Assembly: GCA_947451925.1 (NCBI GenBank)
Contig: CANGAW010000013.1
Coordinates: 1-58,961, forward strand
Reading direction: 5' to 3'
DNA from: Burkholderiales bacterium
Lineage (GTDB): Bacteria; Pseudomonadota; Gammaproteobacteria; Burkholderiales; Burkholderiaceae_D
DNA length: 58,961 bases
The translations under genes were made by a program, and so were the position numbers. Shown in pieces: positions 18,999-28,552 of the stretch. The notes beneath the pieces were generated by a model, which made no database searches, was not told the DNA's origin, and saw only the letters and a list, made by a program, of their open reading frames with translations. Within the stretch, counting starts at the first letter, position 1; every line of letters starts with the position of its first letter.

Positions 18999-19745
18999 CT
19001 AGATAAATTGGCGCGCACGCTGACGCCGCACCAGATAGCGCACCACATGCAAAGCGCGGCCCAACGGATTGGTTGTGGCATGGCGCAGCCGCACCTGCAA
19101 ATCTTCATGCATGGCAGCGAGCCGGTTACAGGTTGACAGACTGCCCGCATGTTCGCGAAACGCCGCCAGCGGCATGGAAAGCTGCATGGGCCGAGCCAGC
19201 GCGGCGATGCGCAGCCACAAGTCGTAATCCATTGCATAGCGCAGCCGTGTATCAAAGCCGCCCAGCGCTATCATCAAGTCACGCTCGACAAAGGTCGCCG
19301 GATGAGGAATGAAATTGCCGCGCAATAAACGCTGACGGCTAAAGGGCGGCGCAGTCCAGCCTTCGGGCAAGAGCTGGCCATCGATGGCGCGCTGTGTGCG
19401 GCCAAACAGCCAGCGGCAATGACTGCTGCGCAGGTACTGATCGACAAGGGACAAGACAGTAGGCCGCAGATAAAAATCATCCGAATGCAAATGCGCAATG
19501 ATCTCGCCGCTGGCTGCAGCCAGTCCCTGATTCATTGCGTCACTGATGCCATTGCGTACATTGCGAATCAGTTTCACCGGACGTTTGATGGCCGCTATTT
19601 GCTCCAGCGTGTTGTCGGTCGAACCGCCATCGACAAATATCATCTCGAACGCAGGACCTTGCTGCTGCAAGACTGAAGCGATCGATTCGGCCAGCCAGGG
19701 CTGGCTGTTCCAGGTACAGGTGATGATGGAAAAACGTGGCGGCAT
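18999..19745 (-). CDS. Glycosyltransferase family 2 (WcaA/EpsE-like)
   Basis: This 248-residue GT-A transferase begins FSIITCTWNSQPWL. Its central acidic motif is HLHSDDFY (Asp89-Asp90). Other conserved pieces are FVDGGSTDNTLE and NFIPHPATFVERDL with YAMDYDLWLR downstream. The ATG at 19745 is chosen because the family always begins within a few residues of the first beta strand; a longer open frame overlaps the previous gene. Ten bases separate it from the upstream GT4 gene. Confidence 0.9.
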   Translation of the reverse strand: MPPRFSIITCTWNSQPWLAESIASVLQQQGPAFEMIFVDGGSTDNTLEQIAAIKRPVKLIRNVRNGISDAMNQGLAAASGEIIAHLHSDDFYLRPTVLSLVDQYLRSSHCRWLFGRTQRAIDGQLLPEGWTAPPFSRQRLLRGNFIPHPATFVERDLMIALGGFDTRLRYAMDYDLWLRIAALARPMQLSMPLAAFREHAGSLSTCNRLAAMHEDLQVRLRHATTNPLGRALHVVRYLVRRQRARQFI

Positions 19746-19755
19746 CAGAGGGCTC

Positions 19756-20985
19756 TCAACAAGGAACAGGGCCTGGCGGCAGTCGATACATAGCCAGCAG
19801 GGCATGGGCTGCGCTGCCAGCGTCAGCAGACAGGGCGGGGCGCAGCGCATAGTCGGGCTGGTGACGAAATTGCAGCAGGTACTCGACCAGGGTCTGCATG
19901 TCCTCGAACAGGCGCAACTGCTCTGGCGCACTGGCGTAGGCGGCCAGTTCGGGCGTGCCGCCACGGCGAAGTGCAAAGGTGGTTTTGCCCAGCATCAGCG
20001 CTTCAAGTACGGTGGTAGCGCAAGGCTCTTCCCAGACTGAAGGCACCACGACGGCATGGGCGCGGGCGGCCAGCGCCAGTGTGGCGGCAGTGCTTTGCCA
20101 GCCATGAAAGCGCACACGCGGATGACTATGCCGAGCGCGCAAACAGGCTTCGTCGCCGCCATCGCCGGCAATGTCTAGCTGCAGCCAGTCGGGCAGGCGT
20201 GGCATCAGTGCGGCAAGAAATTGCGCCACCCCTTTGGCCGGGTAGAGCTTGGCAGCAATGAACACGCGCAGGATGCCGCTTTGCGGTAGGGGCCCGGCCG
20301 CAGCCCGGGCAGCGGCCAGCGGTACAGGGTCGATAAAATTATGCAGTGTTACGCCCCAGTTGCCCTGACCAAAACTGCGTCGCAAATTGGTTTGCAAGAG
20401 GCCCGAAACAAACACCGTTTTGTGGCGCTGGAATCCGGTTGCCACTTCACGCCGGTAACGCCGCACAGCCATTGCGCTGCATTGCCGCTGCAACCAGTTT
20501 GGCTGCCAGCTGCGACAGCCGGCGCAGGCCTGCGGATCGGATTCGGTGCAGATGAGGCCACGTTTAAAACGGGTGTGAATCAGGCAGTCGCTGCCCTGAT
20601 CATGGCGGGTCTGAATGAAGTTGACGCGCGCAGGGATATAGCAGGCTACATTGGGCAGGTGGCCGTGATAATGAATGACGTCATAGTGCGCAGCACGACG
20701 CAGCATGGCGCGGGCAAAGCGTTGCGCAATCCGGCTGCGTTTGGGCGGCATGAAAAGACCGAGCTGCATTTCTTTCCAGCCGTCGAACTGGCCCTTGAGT
20801 TCGGCAAAAAAACGTCCGCCAAACTGCACTTCGCTTCCGGCTGTCGCCGCTGAAAAATCGTTGTTGCCCATCAGGTCGACCGTATGTCCTGCCGCAATCA
20901 AGGCCCTGCATAGTGCCAGTGCATGCTTGGCCAGCCCCCCCATGCCGGGTGCGGGAATATCTTCGCTGACCATCAGAATTTGCAT
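19756..20985 (-). CDS. Glycosyltransferase family 4
   Basis: This GT-B transferase of 409 residues begins MQILMVSEDIPAPGMGG with the glycine-rich loop typical of GT4. The donor domain contains FIAAKLYPAKGVAQFL and LDIAGDGG. The E-x7-E block is VPSVWEEPCATTVLEALMLGK. The middle holds several cysteines (CTESDPQACAGC), seen in some GT4 subfamilies. It lies two bases after the flippase gene stop, in the same operon. Specificity cannot be predicted. Confidence 0.9.
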   Translation of the reverse strand: MQILMVSEDIPAPGMGGLAKHALALCRALIAAGHTVDLMGNNDFSAATAGSEVQFGGRFFAELKGQFDGWKEMQLGLFMPPKRSRIAQRFARAMLRRAAHYDVIHYHGHLPNVACYIPARVNFIQTRHDQGSDCLIHTRFKRGLICTESDPQACAGCRSWQPNWLQRQCSAMAVRRYRREVATGFQRHKTVFVSGLLQTNLRRSFGQGNWGVTLHNFIDPVPLAAARAAAGPLPQSGILRVFIAAKLYPAKGVAQFLAALMPRLPDWLQLDIAGDGGDEACLRARHSHPRVRFHGWQSTAATLALAARAHAVVVPSVWEEPCATTVLEALMLGKTTFALRRGGTPELAAYASAPEQLRLFEDMQTLVEYLLQFRHQPDYALRPALSADAGSAAHALLAMYRLPPGPVPC

Positions 20986-20987
20986 CG

Positions 20988-22505
20988 TTAAGCTTTACCC
21001 GGATACCAGCGGCGGGCAGCGGCAAATAAGGCGGCACGCTCACCGCTGTTGATGATGAACAGCAGTCCCGCCGCTATCAGTGCGCACAGCGCCAGCCCAA
21101 TAAATAACAAAGAACCAAAAGTGCCGGCCTGGTGTTCTTGCAGCAGCCATTTGATTGGCAGCAGCAGCACGAAAGCTGCCGCGCCAACGAACAGGCTTGG
21201 CAGCCATGACTGGCGCAGGGTGTCATTGAACGTAATGGGCACGGTGCGGCCGTGCACATAGAGCAGAAACAGCGAAGTCATCAAGACGGACGCCAGTGCG
21301 TGCGCAGCGGCAGCGCCAATGATGCCGGCCCATAGCGTGCCGGCATACACCAGCGCTACCCCGATCAGGCCCCGTGCCAGCGCAAAACGTCCGGTCACGC
21401 GCGGATGGCCCAGGCCGTCATTGACCAGCGAGGGGATATTGGTCAGCGAATCTGCCATCAGACCCAGCGTCATTAACAACAGCACCGGATAGCCGGAGGC
21501 GACGAAGGCCACGCCGACCCAGTGCTGCAAAAATTTTTCACCTGCCAGTGCAATCACCCCCAGCACCATTAAATTCAGATAAGTAAACAGACGGGTGGCG
21601 TCCAGATACAGCAAGCGCAGCTCGGCCTCTTGACCAATGGCAGCCAGTGCCGAGACGCGCGGATAAATCACGCTGGAGAGCCGAAAGCACAAGCCCAGAA
21701 TGCGGCTGGCCAGTTGTGCCGGCACGGTATAAAAAGCCAGCGCCACGGGGCCTGCCAGTGCGCCCACAATCAGCTTGTCGCCATGCAGTTGCAGCATCGC
21801 TGCCAGACGCGACAAATAGGCATAGGCGCTGAAACTCATCAGCAAACCGCGAATGTCTTTGCGCGGCCAGCATGGTCGCAAGGACACGCCCAGATGCTGC
21901 ACCAGCCACACCAGCCACAGACCATTGATGGCCGACACCGCAACGCGCGCGGCGATGACGCCATGAATGCCGCCGCCGGCCATCGCCACGGCTGCCGAGA
22001 CCAGATTGACGGCAATGCCGAAAAAGGCTTCGGCCTGTGCCGAACGGTCATAGCGTTGCAGCGCTTGCGGCACTACCAGTAAATAGTTTTGCGTTTGTGT
22101 CAGCACAAAACCGAGTGCGGCCAGTTGCATGGCAGAGACGGTGTCAGCATGCAAGGACGGCGAGATGGTAAAAAAAGCCAGAATCAGACGGTTCGCAAAC
22201 AGATACAAGAGCAGTCCGCCCGACAAGCCCAGAAGGCCGTAAAAAAACCAGCCGAACCAAAAGGTTTCGCTAAAACGGGGCTGATCTTTTTGCGCATGAA
22301 ATTGCGCCAGATATTTGATTGAGCCGGTAGAGAGATTTATATCCAGCACACCGAAGTAGCCCATGACGGAGCCGATCAGCGTCAGGATGCCGAAGCCCTC
22401 CAGCCCCAGTCCTTGAATCAGAAAAGGCACGGTCGCCAGCGCCACCACTGCCGGTAGCGCCGAGCCGGACAAATGCCAGACGGCGTTACGCAGCAGCATA
22501 AGCAT
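20988..22505 (-). CDS. Wzx-like lipid-linked oligosaccharide flippase
   Basis: This polytopic protein (about 505 residues, 12-14 predicted membrane helices) belongs to the polysaccharide transporter branch of the MOP flippases. The first helix follows LLRNAVWHLSGSALPAVVAL, and the pattern GLGLEGFGILTLI is typical of the N-terminal loop. It should flip the undecaprenyl-linked repeat to the periplasmic face for polymerisation by the neighbouring Wzy-like protein. Start at 22505 or 22499 is possible; both overlap the end of the upstream polymerase gene by about 14-20 bases. Confidence 0.87.
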   Translation of the reverse strand: MLMLLRNAVWHLSGSALPAVVALATVPFLIQGLGLEGFGILTLIGSVMGYFGVLDINLSTGSIKYLAQFHAQKDQPRFSETFWFGWFFYGLLGLSGGLLLYLFANRLILAFFTISPSLHADTVSAMQLAALGFVLTQTQNYLLVVPQALQRYDRSAQAEAFFGIAVNLVSAAVAMAGGGIHGVIAARVAVSAINGLWLVWLVQHLGVSLRPCWPRKDIRGLLMSFSAYAYLSRLAAMLQLHGDKLIVGALAGPVALAFYTVPAQLASRILGLCFRLSSVIYPRVSALAAIGQEAELRLLYLDATRLFTYLNLMVLGVIALAGEKFLQHWVGVAFVASGYPVLLLMTLGLMADSLTNIPSLVNDGLGHPRVTGRFALARGLIGVALVYAGTLWAGIIGAAAAHALASVLMTSLFLLYVHGRTVPITFNDTLRQSWLPSLFVGAAAFVLLLPIKWLLQEHQAGTFGSLLFIGLALCALIAAGLLFIINSGERAALFAAARRWYPGKA

Positions 22506-23898
22506 GCGCGCTGTTGTGCGCTCTTTGTTGGTGCCTGCTTTGGGCCAGATAGGGCAGGGCAAGGCCTAAGCCGATCAGCAGCATGGTGCGAAACTCAATG
22601 ACAGGCGTGCCCACCAATAAGGTCGGCATCCAGAACAGCAGCGCAGCCAGACCCGCATCTGCGAGCAGCGCGCTATTGCCGCCCAGCCTGGGTCTGGTGC
22701 GCAGCACATGCACGACAAAGCTTGCCAGCAAGGCCAGAAACAGCAAGAGGCCAGCGAAACCGGATTTTAAAATCAGGTGGCCAAAGCCGCTATGCACAAA
22801 ATCGAATTTGCCGAAGTGGTAGTCGAGAATCTCTTCATTGCCGTAAAACCTGCCCCAGCTACCCAGACCAAACAACCAGTTGCCATCCAGACTATGCGCT
22901 GCCGCTTCCAGTTCATAGAAGCGGCTGACTTCGGTTGTGCGTGCCGGACCGACGTCATACAACAAGGCATCCAGAAAGCCGCCACTGTCGCTGTTGAATT
23001 GCAGGCGCTGCTGCATAAACACCATTGCGGTTGCCACCAGTGCCAGCGCGCCCAGTCCCATGCATTGCAAGCGACGCTGCCATGGTAGCTGCCACAGCAG
23101 GACCAGGAACATCAGCGCCAGACCAATTAACGACGAGCGCCGGAACGACAAGGCAACGGCGGCAATTTCCAGTGCCAGCAAGGCAAACAGCAGCAGTCTT
23201 TTCCACATCGCCAGACGTACATTTGGCATCAGCAACAGCCAGGCAATGCAAAATGCGGCCAGTGCGGCGACAAAATTATCGGCAATATCGAAATAGAAAA
23301 TCCTGATGTCGAGATTTTCAAAATTGCGATAAGGATTGGCACTGTCGCCCCCCCAAAAAACATAACGCGCCATGCCAAACAGCGCACGCAAGGCGGCCAG
23401 ACCCAGCATCAGTTGCAGCAAGCTGCGCTGGCCTTGCTCGCCGCTGACGGTGCTTGTCAGCAGGTGGCAAAACACCAGCATGTTGAGTACATTGATCAGA
23501 CCGCTGTAACCGAGAATGACCAGGCCATCCTGACCGGCCATCAGGCCAACGGTCAGGTGCGCCATCATCATGAAGGCGAAAGCGAAAAAAAAACCGGCAA
23601 ACGGCGAGCGTGCCGGCATGCGTTGCGTTGTGATCAGCCGGCGTGAGGCAGCCGCTGTCGCTGCCACCCAGAGCAGAATATTAATCAGAGAAAAATAAAA
23701 CAGGCCGGTGCCGCGTGCGTACAAGGTGTTGTCGGCATCGATCTGGCCCCAGGTAGAAGAAGAAAATAAAAACAGCAGGGCGACGAAGCCCAGGCTGACT
23801 TGCCTGGGCAGTTGCCAGCAGACGGCAAGCGCCAGCGGCAGCGCACAGAGCGCCGCCAGTAACAGCCAGAATGCTTCAGCCGCCGAGAGTACTTGCAT
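22486..23898 (-). CDS. Wzy-like polysaccharide polymerase (O-antigen ligase/polymerase type)
   Basis: This inner-membrane protein has about 10-12 hydrophobic segments and a large central periplasmic loop around LEAAAHSLDGNWLFGLGSWGRFYG. Downstream FVHSGFGHLILKSG resembles the conserved loop of O-antigen polymerases and ligases (Wzy_C-type pattern). It should link repeats in the periplasm. The ATG at 23898 is preferred; a GTG at 23925 is in frame directly after the fcl stop and cannot be excluded. Wzy proteins are poorly conserved, so the assignment relies on topology, loop motif and placing next to the flippase. Confidence 0.83.
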   Translation of the reverse strand: MQVLSAAEAFWLLLAALCALPLALAVCWQLPRQVSLGFVALLFLFSSSTWGQIDADNTLYARGTGLFYFSLINILLWVAATAAASRRLITTQRMPARSPFAGFFFAFAFMMMAHLTVGLMAGQDGLVILGYSGLINVLNMLVFCHLLTSTVSGEQGQRSLLQLMLGLAALRALFGMARYVFWGGDSANPYRNFENLDIRIFYFDIADNFVAALAAFCIAWLLLMPNVRLAMWKRLLLFALLALEIAAVALSFRRSSLIGLALMFLVLLWQLPWQRRLQCMGLGALALVATAMVFMQQRLQFNSDSGGFLDALLYDVGPARTTEVSRFYELEAAAHSLDGNWLFGLGSWGRFYGNEEILDYHFGKFDFVHSGFGHLILKSGFAGLLLFLALLASFVVHVLRTRPRLGGNSALLADAGLAALLFWMPTLLVGTPVIEFRTMLLIGLGLALPYLAQSRHQQRAHNSAHAYAAA

Positions 23899-23927
23899 AG
23901 TCGATGTTGTCCGGATTCTGGCCACGT

Positions 23928-24995
23928 TCAGAGACGCAAACGCGAGGCTTCATGGCGCGCCGCCTGATTGACAGAACCGGGTGGTGCACTGACAGTCAGC
24001 GCTACGCTGCGATGTTGTTGTGCCAGCTGAAACTGGCGCACCGTGCGTTGCAGACCTTCGCGCAAGCTGACCCGTGGTTGCCAGCCCATACTTCTTAACT
24101 TGCTGCTGTCCAGCAGTTTGCGCGGCGTGCCATCGGGCTTGCTGTCATCGAATACGATGCGTCCTTCAAAACCGATGACCTCGGCCACCAGTTGCGCCAG
24201 TGCGGCGATGCTGATTTCTTCTCCGCTGCCCACATTCAGATGTGCGCATTGTGGCGAGCCCAGTGCGGCCACGACTTCCGGTGTTTGCTGCATCAGATGC
24301 AGGCAGGCATTGGCCAGATCATCGACGTATAAAAATTCGCGCAGCGGCCGGCCACTGCCCCAGATCACCACTTCATGGTGATTGTTTTCTACGGCGTCAT
24401 GAAACCGGCGGATCATCGCTGGCAGTACATGACTGTCATGAAGATGATAGTTGTCACCCGGGCCGTAGAGATTGGTCGGCATGACGCTGCGATAGTCGGT
24501 GCCATATTGGCGGTTCATGCTTTCGCATAGTTTGATGCCGGCGATTTTGGCAATCGCATAGGGTTCGTTACTGGGTTCCAGCGGGCCTGTCAACAGACTG
24601 TCTTCAGTCATTGGTTGTGGCGCCATGCGCGGATAAATGCAGGAAGAACCGAGGAACAAGAGTTTTTGTATGCCATGCCGCCAGGCTTGCTGGATGACGT
24701 TGGTTTCAATCTGCAAATTTTGCAAAATGAATTCAGCCGGATAGTGGGAGTTGGCATGAATGCCGCCCACGCGCGCTGCGGCCAGATAAACGGTGTCGAT
24801 GGCGGTGCTGGCAAAAAAGCGTTGCACATCGCTGGCGTTGCTTAAATCCAGTCCCGGATGACTGCGCAAAACCAGCTGGCTGCCGCCTCGCGCTTGCAAG
24901 GCCCGCACCAGTGCGGCGCCGACCATGCCGCGATGGCCGGCAACGAATATGCGTTCGCTGCTTTGTCTGGTGCTGCTTGGATGGAGCTTATTCAT
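23928..24995 (-). CDS. fcl: GDP-L-fucose synthase
   Basis: This cytosolic SDR-type enzyme epimerises and reduces GDP-4-keto-6-deoxymannose to GDP-L-fucose using NADPH. The Rossmann motif is GHRGMVG (residues 20-26). The catalytic set is visible as [10 protein letters not shown] (serine and conserved cysteine) and Y146-A-I-A-K150. The segment [11 protein letters not shown] with [12 protein letters not shown] is diagnostic of Fcl/WcaG. The ATG at 24995 overlaps the end of gmd by eight bases. Together with gmd it makes GDP-fucose for the exopolysaccharide. Residues 1-13 extend slightly beyond the usual N terminus. Confidence 0.95.
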   Translation of the reverse strand: MNKLHPSSTRQSSERIFVAGHRGMVGAALVRALQARGGSQLVLRSHPGLDLSNASDVQRFFASTAIDTVYLAAARVGGIHANSHYPAEFILQNLQIETNVIQQAWRHGIQKLLFLGSSCIYPRMAPQPMTEDSLLTGPLEPSNEPYAIAKIAGIKLCESMNRQYGTDYRSVMPTNLYGPGDNYHLHDSHVLPAMIRRFHDAVENNHHEVVIWGSGRPLREFLYVDDLANACLHLMQQTPEVVAALGSPQCAHLNVGSGEEISIAALAQLVAEVIGFEGRIVFDDSKPDGTPRKLLDSSKLRSMGWQPRVSLREGLQRTVRQFQLAQQHRSVALTVSAPPGSVNQAARHEASRLRL

Positions 24996-26106
24996 GATGC
25001 GCATGGGCGGCAAAACCATTTTGTTTAATCAGTGCATATTTACGCGTTGCGTCGAGATCGGCCCGTACCATTTCTTCTACCAGCTGGGCAAAGCTGGTTT
25101 GCGGTCGCCAGCCTAATTGCTGGTGGGCGCGGCTGGCATCACCGAGCAAACTCTCCACTTCGGTCGGACGGAAATAACGCGGGTCGACTCGGACGATGAT
25201 TTTTCCCGAGCTGGCCAAACGCGCCGTTTCGCTCAGACCTTCGCCGCTCCAGATCAGCGGCAGATCGAGCAGGTTTGCAGCCGCGTTGACGAATTCGCGC
25301 ACGCTGTACTGGTGGCCGCTGGCGATGACAAAATCTTCAGCCTGCGCTTGTTGCAGCATCAGCCACTGCATCTGGACATAGTCGCGGGCATGGCCCCAGT
25401 CGCGCAAGGCGGACAGATTGCCCAGATAAAGACAATCCTGCAAACCCAGCGCAATGCGCGCCAGCGCCCGGGTAATTTTGCGGGTCACGAAAGTCTCGCC
25501 GCGCAAGGGCGACTCGTGATTGAACAGGATGCCATTGCAGGCATACATGCCATAAGCTTCGCGATAGTTCACAGTAATCCAGTAGCCGTAGAGTTTGGCG
25601 ACGGCATACGGGCTTCGCGGATAAAACGGCGTGGTCTCGGATTGCGGGGTTTGTTGTACTTTGCCGAAGAGTTCTGACGTCGAGGCCTGATAAAAACGGG
25701 TTTTTTTCTCCAGCCCCAGAATACGAATGGCTTCGAGCAGGCGCAGCGGTCCGATGGCGTCGGAATTGGCGGTGTATTCCGGCTCTTCGAAAGAAACCGC
25801 GACATGACTTTGCGCGGCCAGATTATAAATTTCGTCTGGCTGAATATGCTGGATAACGCGAATCAATGAAGCGGTGTCGGTCATGTCACCGTGATGCAGG
25901 GTGAAGCGCTGTGAAGTCTCATGCGGGTCCTGATACAGATGATCGATGCGCTGCGTATTGAGTTGTGAAGCCCGGCGTTTCAAACCATGCACCAGATAGC
26001 CTTTACGCAGTAAAAATTCGGACAGATAGGCGCCGTCTTGTCCTGTTACGCCGGTGATGAGTGCCACTTTTTCTGCGCGCTTCAGATCAGGGTTAAGCAG
26101 GTTCAT
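24988..26106 (-). CDS. gmd: GDP-mannose 4,6-dehydratase
   Basis: This enzyme converts GDP-D-mannose to GDP-4-keto-6-deoxy-D-mannose, the first step to GDP-L-fucose. The NADP-binding motif is GVTGQDG (residues 19-25). The catalytic residues sit in STSELFG (about 142-148) and Y167-A-V-A-K171. [16 protein letters not shown] is a strong family signature. The length of 372 residues is normal. It lies between galE and fcl with a 40-base gap upstream. Confidence 0.96.
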   Translation of the reverse strand: MNLLNPDLKRAEKVALITGVTGQDGAYLSEFLLRKGYLVHGLKRRASQLNTQRIDHLYQDPHETSQRFTLHHGDMTDTASLIRVIQHIQPDEIYNLAAQSHVAVSFEEPEYTANSDAIGPLRLLEAIRILGLEKKTRFYQASTSELFGKVQQTPQSETTPFYPRSPYAVAKLYGYWITVNYREAYGMYACNGILFNHESPLRGETFVTRKITRALARIALGLQDCLYLGNLSALRDWGHARDYVQMQWLMLQQAQAEDFVIASGHQYSVREFVNAAANLLDLPLIWSGEGLSETARLASSGKIIVRVDPRYFRPTEVESLLGDASRAHQQLGWRPQTSFAQLVEEMVRADLDATRKYALIKQNGFAAHAHHE

Positions 26107-26146
26107 GAAGATTTTCCTTGCAACGTATTTTTATGGTTGGCGTCAT

Positions 26147-27208
26147 TCATGATTGTGGCGTGGCCACCGGCTGCTGACTTGCGCTGGCGCAGTCGCGATA
26201 GCCGTCGGGATTGAGACTTTGCCAGCGCCATTGATCGACACACATTTGCGCGACATTTTTTTCGGCGCGCCAGTCCAGCAAGGTCTCGGCCGCTTCGCAT
26301 GACGCATAGCAGGCGGCGACGTCGCCGGGACGGCGGCTGCTGAAACGTCGTGCGATGGGGTGGCCGCAGGCCGCTTCAAATGCCTGCACTGCCTGCAAAA
26401 CGCTGGTGCCCTGACCGGTGCCGAGATTGACGGTAAAGCAGCCGCTGTGGCGGAACAATCGGTTCAAGGCCGCCAGATGGCCGCGGGCCAGATCCATCAC
26501 ATGGATGTAGTCGCGCAGGCCAGTGCCGTCGGGCGTTGGGTAATCATTGCCAAAGATAGACAAGCAAGGGCGTCGGCCCAGCGCCACCTGGGCCACATAG
26601 GGCATCAGATTATTCGGGATGCCGCGCGGGTCTTCGCCCAGACGGCCGCTTTCATGGGCGCCGGCCGGATTGAAATAGCGCAGCGTGGCAATGCGCCACT
26701 CCGCATCGGCGTGGGCCAAATCGCCCAGCATTTGTTCAATGATGAGCTTGGAGCGGCCATAAGGATTGGTCACTGACAGCGGCGCTGTTTCTGTAACAGG
26801 CACGCTTTGCGGTTCGCCATAGACGGTGGCTGACGAACTGAATACCAGCCGGCGTATGCCATGCAAATTTAAAGCGCGCAACAAGGCCAGACTGCCGGCC
26901 ACATTGTTGTCGAAATATTCCAGCGGCCGGCTGACTGATTCGGCGACCGCTTTCAGACCGGCGAAATGCACCACCGCATCAATGCCTTCACTTTGCAGCA
27001 GCTGGCTAAGCGCGGCATGGTCGCGCACATCGGCTTCGATCATGGCCAGAGTGCGTCCGGTAATTTCTTCAATGCGGGACAGCACGGCGGGCGAGCTGTT
27101 GGAAAAATTATCCAGCGCGATGACACGCCATCCTGCTTCGAGCAAACAGACGCAGGTGTGTGAGCCGATGTAGCCAGCCGCACCGGTAACCAGGACGGTA
27201 TGGGCCAT
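26147..27208 (-). CDS. galE: UDP-glucose 4-epimerase
   Basis: This enzyme interconverts UDP-glucose and UDP-galactose, giving the galactose donor for the polymer. The NAD motif is GAAGYIGSH (residues 9-17). The catalytic residues lie in SSSATVYG and Y150-G-R-S-K154. AGAHESGRLGEDP and IPNNLMPYVAQVA are typical GalE segments. At 353 residues it is about 15 longer than usual because of a tail after VDQWRWQSLNPDGY. It lies five bases after the galU stop. Confidence 0.95.
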   Translation of the reverse strand: MAHTVLVTGAAGYIGSHTCVCLLEAGWRVIALDNFSNSSPAVLSRIEEITGRTLAMIEADVRDHAALSQLLQSEGIDAVVHFAGLKAVAESVSRPLEYFDNNVAGSLALLRALNLHGIRRLVFSSSATVYGEPQSVPVTETAPLSVTNPYGRSKLIIEQMLGDLAHADAEWRIATLRYFNPAGAHESGRLGEDPRGIPNNLMPYVAQVALGRRPCLSIFGNDYPTPDGTGLRDYIHVMDLARGHLAALNRLFRHSGCFTVNLGTGQGTSVLQAVQAFEAACGHPIARRFSSRRPGDVAACYASCEAAETLLDWRAEKNVAQMCVDQWRWQSLNPDGYRDCASASQQPVATPQS

Positions 27209-27213
27209 ACGAT

Positions 27214-28146
27214 TTATTGCATGCCGACTGCGGTCAGTACCGGTGCGGGCATGGCTTGCTGGGCCGGCTGTTCCTGCTGCGCTAACTGGTCGAGAAAGGC
27301 CTGAAATTCGGTACTGACTTCGCTGTGTTTACGGGCGAACTGCACGGTGGCTTGCAAATAGCCTTGCTTGTTGCCGCAGTCATAGCGTTTACCCTTGAAT
27401 TGATACGACAGCAAAGCCTCGCTGCGCAAGAGGCCGCCGATGGCGTCAGTGAGCTGATGCTCGCCGCCGGCACCAGGCCGCAAGGCTTGCAGATGGCGGA
27501 AAATGGCCGGCGTCAGAATATAACGGCCGACCACGCCCATATTCGATGGCGCATCTTCCGGTGCGGGTTTTTCGACGATGTCATGGAGCTTTAACAGCCG
27601 TTCGGCAAATGCAGTGCCGTCGACCACGCCATAGGCGCGACTTTGTTCTGCACGAATCGCTTCAACGCCGATGATGCTGCAGCCGTAGTGCGCATGCAAG
27701 TCCGCCATTTGCTTCATGACCGGAACTTCGGCGTCGAGCAAATCGTCGGCCAGAATGACGGCAAAGGCTTCGTTTTGCACCAGCCGCTCCGCACACAACA
27801 CCGCATGACCAAGCCCGAGCGCTTCGGCCTGACGTACGTAAAAACATTGCACGTTGTCGGGTTTGATTTCACGAATCAGTTGTAATAAATCGCATTTGTT
27901 GCGTGCGTTGAGTTCGGCTTCGAGTTCATAGGCTTTGTCGAAATGGTCTTCGATGGCGCGCTTGTTGCGACCGGTGACGAAAATCATTTCGGTGATGCCG
28001 GCGGCGATGGCTTCTTCGACTGCATACTGAATCAAAGGCTTGTCAACAATGCACAGCATCTCCTTGGGCTGGGCCTTGGTTGCGGGTAAAAACCGGGTGC
28101 CAAGTCCGGCCACCGGGAACACGGCTTTGCTGATTTTATTTCGCAT
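27214..28146 (-). CDS. galU: UTP-glucose-1-phosphate uridylyltransferase
   Basis: GalU makes UDP-glucose from UTP and glucose 1-phosphate. The N terminus KAVFPVAGLGTRFLPATKA is the nucleotide-binding signature, followed by the lysine in QPKEM. EKPAPEDAPSNMGVVGRYIL and KRYDCGNKQGYLQA are further GalU landmarks. The ATG at 28146 gives 310 residues, standard for the family; the open frame extends upstream through the VanZ-like gene, with which the true gene overlaps by 11 bases. It feeds galE and the priming glucose-1-phosphate step. Confidence 0.95.
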   Translation of the reverse strand: MRNKISKAVFPVAGLGTRFLPATKAQPKEMLCIVDKPLIQYAVEEAIAAGITEMIFVTGRNKRAIEDHFDKAYELEAELNARNKCDLLQLIREIKPDNVQCFYVRQAEALGLGHAVLCAERLVQNEAFAVILADDLLDAEVPVMKQMADLHAHYGCSIIGVEAIRAEQSRAYGVVDGTAFAERLLKLHDIVEKPAPEDAPSNMGVVGRYILTPAIFRHLQALRPGAGGEHQLTDAIGGLLRSEALLSYQFKGKRYDCGNKQGYLQATVQFARKHSEVSTEFQAFLDQLAQQEQPAQQAMPAPVLTAVGMQ

Positions 28147-28552
28147 GGTGTGAGTCGCGTTGTTGATCGTGTAGTGGATCGGATACGGCATCGGCTTCAA
28201 TGGTGTATCGGGCTTGCAGTGTGAGAAACCCGACCACGATGCACGCCGCCCCGACATCAAAACACCAGTCGAGCAGAGACGCATTGCGGTAAGGCAGAAA
28301 GTGCTGCACGCCCTCGTCGAGCAAGCCAAACAAGGCGATCAGGCTCACACTGCCGGCGTAACGCCGCAGCGGCGTGCCGTTCAGGCCGCGATAACAAAGC
28401 AGGCTTAAAAATCCGTAAGCCAGCGTATGCAAAAGTTTGTCGCCAAAGCGCTCGGACAAGGCATTGGCTTCACCGGGAATAGCACCCAGACATACCATCA
28501 GCGCAAAAAACAGTAAGGCGCTGACGAGCCAGATGCTGCGATGGCTTTGCAT
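28136..28552 (-). CDS. VanZ-like small membrane protein
   Basis: This 138-residue protein has four predicted membrane helices. The VanZ-like pattern is seen in DKLLHTLAYGFLSLL (second helix) and GLLDEGVQHFLPYRNASLLDWCFDVGA. VanZ relatives are frequent in polysaccharide loci but their role there is not established. The gene shares one base with manC (start at 28552) and overlaps galU by 11 bases, so it is embedded in the operon. Confidence 0.82.
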   Translation of the reverse strand: MQSHRSIWLVSALLFFALMVCLGAIPGEANALSERFGDKLLHTLAYGFLSLLCYRGLNGTPLRRYAGSVSLIALFGLLDEGVQHFLPYRNASLLDWCFDVGAACIVVGFLTLQARYTIEADAVSDPLHDQQRDSHHAK